Shown: one piece after another, positions 1 to 5,524 of the stretch
Numbering within the stretch: the first letter of the stretch is position 1
How the letters are laid out: each line of letters starts with the position of its first letter
NCBI GenBank assembly: GCA_023379345.1
Contig: JAMCUV010000101.1
Location: forward strand, 1-5,524
Reading direction: 5' to 3'
Source: Thermoplasmatota archaeon
GTDB lineage: Archaea > Thermoplasmatota > Thermoplasmata > Thermoplasmatales > Thermoplasmataceae
Length of the DNA: 5,524 bases
The notes under the pieces: model-generated
The model's input: only the letters and a program-made list of their open reading frames with translations
What the model was told of the DNA's origin: nothing
The model's database searches: none
Position numbers and translations under genes: made by a program

Positions 1-2
1 GT

Positions 3-593
3 TTAAATCCATTTGGAAAAGCGCTCGCTGCAGATCCGGCACCACTTGGACTCGCAGGCTTCGCCTTCACGACGTTCCTGCTGAGTTTCGTGAATGCAGG
101 CCTCATTACATCTTCTGCGGCCAATGTTGTTGTGCCACTTGCCATTGCCTATGGCGGACTCGGACAATTGATTGCAGGTTCTTGGGAAATGCGGAGAGGG
201 AACACATTCGGTTTCACGGCATTCACCAGCTACGGGGCTTTCTGGGAATTTTACGCCATAATGGTCCTGCTGGCGGACATGCATATAATATCAAGCCTTC
301 CGGCTGAGGGTGTAGGATGGGCACTTGTTCTATGGGGCATTTTCACGCTTTATATGTGGGGCGGTGCGATGATGGCAAACCTTTCACTGAATCTGACATT
401 CCTTACGCTGTTCATAACGTTCTTTGCGCTCGGTGCAGGCGCAATTTACAGCAATGCGACCCTTACACATGTTGGAGGCTATTTCGGCATCCTTGCGGCA
501 TTCTTTGCCTCATACACCAGCTTTGCCATTGTCATAAACTCCATGAGGCCAGGCACGATTCCGCTGGGACCGGCTGTGGGCAAGAAATCTTAA
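3..593 (+). CDS. satP: Acetate uptake transporter, GPR1/FUN34/YaaH (SatP) family, 5' partial
   Basis: Membrane channel/transporter that brings acetate (and possibly succinate) into the cell. The frame is open to the left edge with no ATG, GTG or TTG before the GTG at 90, and that GTG falls inside the first helix, so the true start lies just outside the window. Counting visible residues from position 3, the family signature near the N-terminus reads DPAPLGL (residues 12-18), where the usual form is NPAPLGL. YGGLGQ (50-55) and GNTFGFTAFTSYGAFW (66-81) follow. About six hydrophobic helices are visible. Aligned by eye to E. coli SatP, the Phe-Tyr-Leu residues known to form the pore constriction of the family are all kept (F21, Y77, L136). 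The 196 visible residues compare with about 188 in E. coli SatP, so little is missing. The acetyl-CoA synthetase gene starts 79 bases downstream, which supports acetate as substrate. The family call is very secure; the substrate is inferred. Confidence 0.93.
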   Translation, partial: LNPFGKALAADPAPLGLAGFAFTTFLLSFVNAGLITSSAANVVVPLAIAYGGLGQLIAGSWEMRRGNTFGFTAFTSYGAFWEFYAIMVLLADMHIISSLPAEGVGWALVLWGIFTLYMWGGAMMANLSLNLTFLTLFITFFALGAGAIYSNATLTHVGGYFGILAAFFASYTSFAIVINSMRPGTIPLGPAVGKKS

Positions 594-613
594 CAGGATT
601 TCTGCCCTATAAA

Positions 614-638
614 TTTTTAAGCCAAAACATTTTATTAC
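614..638 (+). terminator. Oligo-T tracts after the acetate transporter gene
   Basis: A T5 run at 614-618 and a TTTTATT stretch near 631-637 lie 20-45 bases after the transporter's stop codon, with no hairpin that I can see. Archaeal RNA polymerase commonly terminates at such U-rich stretches without a stem. A second TATA-like string (TATAAAT at 608-614) overlaps the first run, so this segment could instead hold an upstream promoter for acs. Assignment is by position and composition only. Confidence 0.35.
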
Positions 639-653
639 AAAAGTATAAATATT
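636..653 (+). promoter_or_regulatory. TATA box and BRE-like element of the acetyl-CoA synthetase gene
   Basis: TATAAATATT at 644-653 matches an archaeal TATA box, and it is preceded by a purine-rich ACAAAAG (BRE-like) at 637-643. The centre of the box lies about 25 bases before the ATG at 673, which is the standard distance to the transcription start. Transcription would therefore begin at or next to the start codon, giving a leaderless mRNA. There is no Shine-Dalgarno sequence in between, only a pyrimidine-rich stretch at 661-672. Confidence 0.65.
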
Positions 654-672
654 GATTTGCTGTTTTTCTTTT

Positions 673-2625
673 ATGGCAAAATCGGAATCTCAGAAAGATG
701 TTCTGCCCACTTCAGAGGTATTTCATCCTGGCATAGGAAGCTATCAACAGGTTTACAAAGAATCTGTGGAAAACAGGGATGATTTCTGGAGCAAGCAGGC
801 AGGCATTCTTGACTGGCACAAGAGATGGGACAAGGTATTGGATGATTCAAACCCTCCGTTTTACAGGTGGTTTGTCAATGGGAAACTCAACGCATCGTAC
901 AATGCCCTTGACAGGCATGTTATGCATGGGAAGAGGAACAAGGCTGCATATATATGGATAGCAGAAAATGGCGATGAGAAGATAGTAACGTACGACGGGC
1001 TGTACAGGAGAGTAAATAATTTTGCAAAGGCACTTCAGGAACTGGGGATAAAGAAGGGCGACAAGATAATCATCTATCTGCCCATGATTCTTGAAGCGCC
1101 GGTTGCAATGCTTGCTGCTGCCAGAATAGGGGCAGTTTTCTCATTCGTGTTCGCAGGCTTTGGCGCAGGGGCCCTGGCTGACAGGATAAACGATTCAAAG
1201 GCCAGGATGGTAATCACGTCTGACGGTGCATTCAGGGGAGGCAAGGTGGTTGAGCTCAAGAAGATCGTTGACGAAGCGGTTGAGATGACATCATCTGTTA
1301 GCACCATAGTTGTTGTTAAAAGAACGGGCACAGAAATACAGATGGATGAGGAAAGGGACGTGTGGTGGCACGATGTCACCAAGGATGCCTCAACCTATGT
1401 TGAACCTGAATGGATGGATTCCAACGATCCGCTGTATATTCTGTATACTTCTGGAACAACAGGAAAGCCAAAGGGGGCTGTTCACGGCAATGGAGGGTAC
1501 GCTGTATGGATATCAAGCACCCTCAGGTGGGCATTTGATCCCAAGGAGGATGACAGGTGGTGGTGTGCTGCAGATATAGGATGGGTCACCGGCCACAGCT
1601 ACATAGTGTTTGCCCCGCTTTTCCTTGGCCTCACATCAATAATGTTCGAGGGTGCCATAACGTATCCGGCCCCCGACAGGATGTGGGAGATCATAGAAAG
1701 ATACCGCGTGAACCTCCTTTACACATCTCCCACTGCCATAAGAACTCTGATGAGGTTTGGGGAGAAATACCCCGCAATGCATGACCTCTCGTCACTTAGA
1801 GTTCTAGGTACTGTTGGAGAGCCAATCAACCCTGCTGCATGGAAATGGTATTATGAACACATAGGGCACTCAAACTCCCCAATAATCGACACATACTGGC
1901 AGACTGAGACCGGTGGGTTCATGATCGCGCCAGCTCTGGGCCTGGGCCTTCCGCCACTCAAGCCGGGGTCAGCCACATTCCCCATGCCCGGAGTGGAACC
2001 TGTCATACTGGACGATAAAGGAAATGAGCTCAAGGAAGAGCAGAAGGGATACATTGCTTACAAGAAGCCGTGGCCCGGAATGTTTCTCACGCTGAACAAC
2101 GATCCGGAGCGCTACAAGAAGGTGTACTTTGAAAAGTATCCTGGTTTCTATTTCTGCGGAGATTACGCAATAAAGGATAAGGATGGGTACTACTGGCTCC
2201 TTGGCAGGTCTGATGAGGTTCTGAACGTATCGGGGCACAGGCTGGGAACCATAGAGGTTGAAGATGCCCTCATAAGTTCCAAGGAGGTTGCTGAAAGCGC
2301 AGTATTTGGAAAGCCTGACAACGTTAAGGGTGAGGTAATCGTCGCTTTCGTTGTGCTGAAGGATCAGTATCAGGATGACAGCGAAATAGTGCAAAAACTC
2401 AGGAAGCGCATAAGGGAGGATCTTGGCCCCATATATGTCCCGGAGGAAATCCACATCGTGAAATCCCTTCCCAAGACAAGAAGCGGAAAGATAATGCGGC
2501 GTGTGGTGAAGGCAGTGGCACTGAATCAGCTTCCCGGAGACATAAGCACCCTTGAGAATTCAGCATCCGTGGATGAAATAAAGGCTGCAATAGAGGTATT
2601 TTCAAGCGAGACCGGCAGCCCATAA
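673..2625 (+). CDS. acs: Acetyl-CoA synthetase (AMP-forming acetate-CoA ligase)
   Basis: Cytoplasmic enzyme that makes acetyl-CoA from acetate, ATP and CoA through acetyl-AMP (EC 6.2.1.1). From the ATG at 673 it has 650 residues, close to the ~652 of bacterial Acs. Domains in order are an ACAS_N segment (about 24-84), the AMP-binding domain (about 85-512) and the mobile C-terminal domain (about 515-610). Visible motifs are the P-loop TSGTTGKPKG (259-268), the hinge Asp D514 in GRSDEVLNVSGHR, R512 and R523, and the catalytic, regulatory acetylation-site lysine K606 in PKTRSGK. The acetate-pocket residues of Salmonella Acs (V310, T311, V386, W414) are matched by V305, T306, V381 and W409, which favours acetate over larger acids; propionate may also be used. 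An in-frame TTG at 652 would add seven residues but lies inside the TATA box, so it is rejected as start. Tyr408 replaces the first Trp of the usual DTWWQTETG. The gene follows the acetate transporter. Confidence 0.95.
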   Translation: MAKSESQKDVLPTSEVFHPGIGSYQQVYKESVENRDDFWSKQAGILDWHKRWDKVLDDSNPPFYRWFVNGKLNASYNALDRHVMHGKRNKAAYIWIAENGDEKIVTYDGLYRRVNNFAKALQELGIKKGDKIIIYLPMILEAPVAMLAAARIGAVFSFVFAGFGAGALADRINDSKARMVITSDGAFRGGKVVELKKIVDEAVEMTSSVSTIVVVKRTGTEIQMDEERDVWWHDVTKDASTYVEPEWMDSNDPLYILYTSGTTGKPKGAVHGNGGYAVWISSTLRWAFDPKEDDRWWCAADIGWVTGHSYIVFAPLFLGLTSIMFEGAITYPAPDRMWEIIERYRVNLLYTSPTAIRTLMRFGEKYPAMHDLSSLRVLGTVGEPINPAAWKWYYEHIGHSNSPIIDTYWQTETGGFMIAPALGLGLPPLKPGSATFPMPGVEPVILDDKGNELKEEQKGYIAYKKPWPGMFLTLNNDPERYKKVYFEKYPGFYFCGDYAIKDKDGYYWLLGRSDEVLNVSGHRLGTIEVEDALISSKEVAESAVFGKPDNVKGEVIVAFVVLKDQYQDDSEIVQKLRKRIREDLGPIYVPEEIHIVKSLPKTRSGKIMRRVVKAVALNQLPGDISTLENSASVDEIKAAIEVFSSETGSP

Positions 2626-2631
2626 CCTTCA

Positions 2632-2664
2632 TTTTTTCCTTACCTATTTTCTGATATTTTTTTT
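2632..2664 (+). terminator. T6 and T8 tracts after acs
   Basis: A T6 run (2632-2637) and a T8 run (2657-2664) follow the acs stop codon within 40 bases. No stem-loop is evident. This matches hairpin-independent, U-tract termination in archaea and suggests that acs and the downstream oxidoreductase are separate transcripts. Confidence 0.5.
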
Positions 2665-2680
2665 ACCAAAATTGATATGC
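2665..2680 (+). promoter_or_regulatory. Weak TATA/BRE-like element before the oxidoreductase gene
   Basis: ACCAAAA (2665-2671, BRE-like) followed by TTGATATG (2672-2679) is centred about 27 bases before the ATG at 2703. The spacing suits leaderless transcription, but the TATA match is imperfect. There is no ribosome binding site close to the start codon. Confidence 0.4.
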
Positions 2681-2702
2681 CATTGCAAGAGTTTATGGGT
2701 TT

Positions 2703-4046
2703 ATGGAGAAAGAGAGATTCATAGTTGTGGGCGGGGACGCCGCAGGCATGAGCGCTGCATCAAGGATCAGGAAGAGAAGGCCGGAATCCGAGGTTGTTGT
2801 TTATGAAGCCGGCCAGTACGTGTCATATTCGGCCTGCGGGATGCCGTTTCACATCGGCGGGGTTGTGAAGGAGTTCAACAGCCTTGTGCACTATTCTGTG
2901 GAAAAATTCCGAAAGGAGAGAAACATTGAGATTAAACTTGGTGCCACAGTCACTGCCATTAACAGAAGCACCAGGGAGATTACCTTCACATCACAGGGCA
3001 CAGCAGGGAAGGATCATTATGACCATCTTGTAATCGCTACCGGCGCCAGCGCCAAAGTTCCTGAGAATCTTCGGGGAGTTCCGCATGTGTATACCCTGAG
3101 GACACTGAACGATCTTCAGGGTTTCGAATCCGCCCTCGACAGTGTACAAGACGTTACAATTGTAGGTGCTGGATACATCGGGCTTGAACTTGCAGAATCC
3201 ATGAGAAGCAGGGGGAAGATGGCCAGGATCATACAGCACTCTGACAGAATCCTCAGGGGCTTCGACAAACAGCTTTCCGGTGCAATAATGGACGAGGTGC
3301 TGACAAACAGTGTGCAGATACTCATGAACACGGAAATCAGGCAGGTGGAGGAATTTGGCGGCAACCTCAAGGTCAGCCTCAGCAATGGTGAATCGTTCAA
3401 CACCCAGATGATAGTGGTAGCAACAGGAGTAAGGCCAAATAGCCAAATGGCAAAGGATGCAGGGCTTGAACTGGGCGTTTCCGGCACCATCAGGGTGAAC
3501 GAGTACATGGAAACCAGTGATCCTCTGATATTCGCTGCGGGTGACGTGGCCTGTTCCTACAACATGATAACAGGAAAGGAGGTGTACATGCCACTGGCAA
3601 CAGGGTCAAACAAATCGGGGAGGATTGCCGGGGAAAACGCGGCTGGGGGCAGGTCAAAGTTCGCTGGTATAGCCGGAACCGAGGTGGTGAAGGTATTTTC
3701 GCTCGAGGTGGGGAAGACTGGCCTTGATCATGATGAAGCAATATCAGAAGGTTTTGATGCCGTATCCTCAACAATAACGTCAACATCCCGTTCTTCGTAT
3801 TATCCGGGGTCGTCGCCACTCACCATAAAGATGACAGCAGACAGGAAGAGCAGGAGAGTTCTGGGGGCGGAAATAATAGGGCACGAGGGTGTGGCAAAGA
3901 GGATTGATGTGGTGGCCACTGCAATCTATTCAAAGCTTACGGTAGACGACATGCTTGGAGTGGACTATTCCTATTCCCCGCCATTTGCGCCTACATGGGA
4001 GCCCATCCTGGTGGCAGCAGATGTTCTTTCCGGGAAGCTTGAATAG
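2703..4046 (+). CDS. CoA-disulfide reductase / NAD(P)H oxidase family FAD-dependent oxidoreductase
   Basis: Soluble flavoenzyme of the class III pyridine nucleotide-disulfide oxidoreductases. These use NAD(P)H to reduce CoA disulfide, and in some archaea polysulfide/sulfur or O2. The 447 residues match the family's usual 440-450. Visible are an N-terminal FAD fold (GGDAAG, 10-15), a lone redox cysteine C45 in SACGMPF, the ATG motif (112-114), an NAD(P)-binding GAGYIG (155-160), a second FAD motif AAGDVA (278-283, with D281) and a C-terminal dimerisation domain (about 325-435). The single cysteine rules out a CXXXXC glutathione- or dihydrolipoamide-reductase type. Y366/Y367 in YYPG and Y424 in YSYSPPF sit where Staphylococcus aureus CoA-disulfide reductase has its active-site Tyr361 and Tyr419, which favours true CoA-disulfide reductase (cdr) activity. 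The ATG at 2695 is out of frame and no in-frame start lies close upstream. Being next to acs would suit keeping CoA reduced, but the substrate is inferred. Confidence 0.85.
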   Translation: MEKERFIVVGGDAAGMSAASRIRKRRPESEVVVYEAGQYVSYSACGMPFHIGGVVKEFNSLVHYSVEKFRKERNIEIKLGATVTAINRSTREITFTSQGTAGKDHYDHLVIATGASAKVPENLRGVPHVYTLRTLNDLQGFESALDSVQDVTIVGAGYIGLELAESMRSRGKMARIIQHSDRILRGFDKQLSGAIMDEVLTNSVQILMNTEIRQVEEFGGNLKVSLSNGESFNTQMIVVATGVRPNSQMAKDAGLELGVSGTIRVNEYMETSDPLIFAAGDVACSYNMITGKEVYMPLATGSNKSGRIAGENAAGGRSKFAGIAGTEVVKVFSLEVGKTGLDHDEAISEGFDAVSSTITSTSRSSYYPGSSPLTIKMTADRKSRRVLGAEIIGHEGVAKRIDVVATAIYSKLTVDDMLGVDYSYSPPFAPTWEPILVAADVLSGKLE

Positions 4047-4119
4047 GCAGGAGGCTTTATCCTGCTTCCCCAAAGGAGAAACAGGCCGGATAACCTGTGA
4101 AATCGTAAAATTTTTTTTT
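4045..4119 (+). terminator. Two small hairpins and a T9 tract after the oxidoreductase gene
   Basis: An inverted repeat GCAGGA (4047-4052) / TCCTGC (4060-4065) overlaps the end of the gene and extends by two pairs (one of them G-T) into the stop codon. A second stem ACAGG (4081-4085) / CCTGT (4094-4098) follows, then AAAA and nine T residues at 4111-4119. The T9 run is the longest in the window and is the likely termination point. The hairpins may be incidental, because they are not directly against the T tract as in bacterial terminators. Confidence 0.5.
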
Positions 4120-4121
4120 GA

Positions 4122-4137
4122 CCAGAAGCCATAAGCT
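4122..4137 (+). promoter_or_regulatory. Possible weak promoter of the MMPL-type transporter gene
   Basis: CCAGAAG (4122-4128) followed by CCATAAGCT (4129-4137) is centred about 23 bases before the GTG at 4156, the right place for a TATA box giving a leaderless transcript. The match to the TATA consensus is poor, so the call rests mostly on position. Confidence 0.25.
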
Positions 4138-4155
4138 GATCCACAATCTGATTAT

Positions 4156-5524
4156 GTGAAAATAAGCAGCTTCATAATCAGGCGCAAGAAGACCGTCATC
4201 ATTCTCTGGGCAATCATCATTCTCGCCGCAACTCCGGCACTCCTGGGATATTCCCACTACATCACATATTCCAGCGCCGGTGCAGTTAATCCCAACAGCG
4301 AATCCCAGGTAGCATCTCAAATACTTGAAAAATCACACACAACAAATTCCTCACTGGTTATCCTGGTGCTGCAGAATCCGTTCCTGAACAATTCAACCGC
4401 CTCCAGGACTTTATCCATGCAGACAGAAATCCAGATTTCCGGCATAACGGATCTGGCATCAACAACATCACCGTTCTCCGCTTATGCATCATTCATCAGT
4501 GCAGCCATAGGGAAGAATGCATCCGCAATAGCCGGGTTGTACAATGAGACCAAGATGAATGCAACTGCCATGTATTCATTCCCTTCAGCCTTTTATTCAA
4601 GCTGGTCCAGTTATTCCTACAAATATGATTCCATAATGGTTTCTGCACATGATGCAGGGTACAATTCCTCCCTGCCATACGAAGCAGCGTTCGTTTCAGA
4701 ACTTAACAGCACTGCGGCAGCTAACAACGTATCGGGAAGTGAATCCGTATCGCAGCCGCTTCAGGCCGTAATGTCAGCAATACTGATTGCATACAACGAG
4801 ACCTATCCGCAGTATGCCATCGGTAAATATTCTCCCGGAAGCTATATTTCATACCAGTACCTTGGACTGGACAATTACTCGAATTCAGTCTCCGTGGCAG
4901 TGGCCGACTATCTTAAGCAGTATTTTCCAGCCACGCCTGACCTTGTGAATGCAACCATATCCGGCGGAAACGTTGGAATAAACTACGTCAGGATGTACGG
5001 CCTTGCAGGAGCTCCACAGTTCCTCACTGATCAGTATGTGAGCAGTGACAGGTCGGCGTTCATTGTCAATGTTATATTCTCTGTACCATCCGGCTATGTG
5101 GGAAAGGGTGATTTTGAGCCATCCTCAAACGCAACGCCTGCTGTTGAGAAGATAACCTCCAGCTATTTTGGAAATTCTGGAATGGTAACCGGCAACGGGG
5201 CCATAAACCAGCAGATACAGCAGGTCACAGCTAAGTCAGCATTCATATTCGGGGTGCTATTTGTCATCCTGGCAATAGCGGTTGCAATAACCCTTGTCTC
5301 ATGGAAATCCGCCATAGTGGCGCTGATCTTCGTGTCACTGGCAACAGCACTTGGCTATGTCTCAATCTTCATAACAGGAATAGTCCTGCACGGGGTGAAC
5401 TATATTGTAAATTACACCCTGACAGCTGTTGCCGTGGGAGTATCCACTGACTATCTTATCTACATAGCTTCCAGGTACAGGCAGGAAATAAGGGAGGGTG
5501 CCAGCCATCAGGATGCCCTGAGCA
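4156..5524 (+). CDS. MMPL/RND superfamily transporter, 3' partial
   Basis: Integral membrane protein of the MMPL branch of the RND superfamily: proton-driven exporters of lipids, drugs or other hydrophobic molecules. The frame stays open to the right edge (456 complete codons), so only about half is seen. The basic N-terminus (RRKK, 9-12) precedes helix 1 (about 13-31). A roughly 330-residue extracytoplasmic domain (about 33-361) follows, then helices at about 362-383, 385-408 and 416-438. The last carries GVSTDY with D432-Y433, the position of the Asp-Tyr pair that relays protons in MmpL proteins, followed by the cytoplasmic SRYRQE motif typical of the family. The GTG start is chosen because an in-frame TAA at 4132 limits extension and the next in-frame ATG lies near 4421, after helix 1. 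The domain holds 13 N-X-S/T sequons and is rich in Ser, Tyr and Asn, as in surface-exposed archaeal proteins. The cargo cannot be told from the sequence. Confidence 0.85.
   Translation, partial: MKISSFIIRRKKTVIILWAIIILAATPALLGYSHYITYSSAGAVNPNSESQVASQILEKSHTTNSSLVILVLQNPFLNNSTASRTLSMQTEIQISGITDLASTTSPFSAYASFISAAIGKNASAIAGLYNETKMNATAMYSFPSAFYSSWSSYSYKYDSIMVSAHDAGYNSSLPYEAAFVSELNSTAAANNVSGSESVSQPLQAVMSAILIAYNETYPQYAIGKYSPGSYISYQYLGLDNYSNSVSVAVADYLKQYFPATPDLVNATISGGNVGINYVRMYGLAGAPQFLTDQYVSSDRSAFIVNVIFSVPSGYVGKGDFEPSSNATPAVEKITSSYFGNSGMVTGNGAINQQIQQVTAKSAFIFGVLFVILAIAVAITLVSWKSAIVALIFVSLATALGYVSIFITGIVLHGVNYIVNYTLTAVAVGVSTDYLIYIASRYRQEIREGASHQDALS

Noticed and set aside
90..92. GTG as the start of the acetate transporter (167 aa)
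   Set aside because: The same frame continues to the left edge and encodes the family signature DPAPLGL and the first half of helix 1, so 90 is an internal Val codon.
317..655. 112-residue + strand open frame overlapping the transporter and the spacer
   Set aside because: It lies mostly inside the transporter in another frame, is rich in Cys and His, has no family features, and runs through the T-rich spacer and the acs promoter.
1969..2454. 161-residue open frame on the - strand inside acs
   Set aside because: It is antisense to a fully conserved acs region with clear motifs, has no recognisable domain and no promoter; it is a shadow of the coding strand.
2695..2697. ATG eight bases before the chosen start of the oxidoreductase
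   Set aside because: It is out of frame with the conserved protein, whose FAD-binding strand begins right after the ATG at 2703.
2991..3508. Two overlapping - strand open frames inside the oxidoreductase gene
   Set aside because: They are antisense to the conserved NAD-binding region, overlap each other in different frames and show no recognisable features.
4057..4320. 87-residue - strand open frame across the spacer and transporter start
   Set aside because: It runs antisense through the T9 tract and the first helix of the transporter, and its composition shows no domain.
3..5524. A new multi-gene defence, mobile or CRISPR-like system
   Set aside because: All four genes belong to known housekeeping or transport families; I saw no direct repeat arrays, integrase/transposase motifs or nuclease/toxin motifs on either strand.

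Overview
The window looks like a stretch of chromosome from an archaeon, most likely of the Thermoplasmata (Thermoplasmatales-like). The evidence is A/T-rich TATA-like elements about 25 bases ahead of start codons, with no room for a leader (leaderless transcription), oligo-T tracts after stop codons, heavy use of AGG (Arg) and ATA (Ile) codons, and a moderate GC content. The lineage is inferred from these features and the gene content, not from a marker gene.

All four genes lie on the + strand, with short spacers of about 77-109 bases. (1) Positions 3-593 hold an acetate/succinate channel of the GPR1/FUN34/YaaH (SatP) family; its first few residues lie before the window. (2) Positions 673-2625 hold a complete AMP-forming acetyl-CoA synthetase (Acs, 650 aa). 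(3) Positions 2703-4046 hold a complete FAD-dependent CoA-disulfide reductase / NAD(P)H oxidase-type enzyme (447 aa) with a single redox cysteine. (4) From 4156 to the right edge runs the N-terminal half of an MMPL/RND-type membrane transporter (456 residues seen). It starts at GTG and has a roughly 330-residue extracytoplasmic domain packed with N-glycosylation sequons.

The first two genes form a clear pair: acetate entry, then activation to acetyl-CoA. The third fits the theme loosely, because it would return CoA disulfide to the free thiol that Acs uses, but it could equally act on sulfur/polysulfide or oxygen. Each spacer carries T-runs and a candidate TATA box, so the genes are probably separate leaderless transcripts rather than one strict operon. 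The transporter is probably unrelated in function. I see no mobile element, CRISPR array, RNA gene or new multi-gene system here. The most distinctive points are the sequon-rich transporter domain, the corrected start of acs, and the acetate-uptake/activation/thiol-redox neighbourhood.
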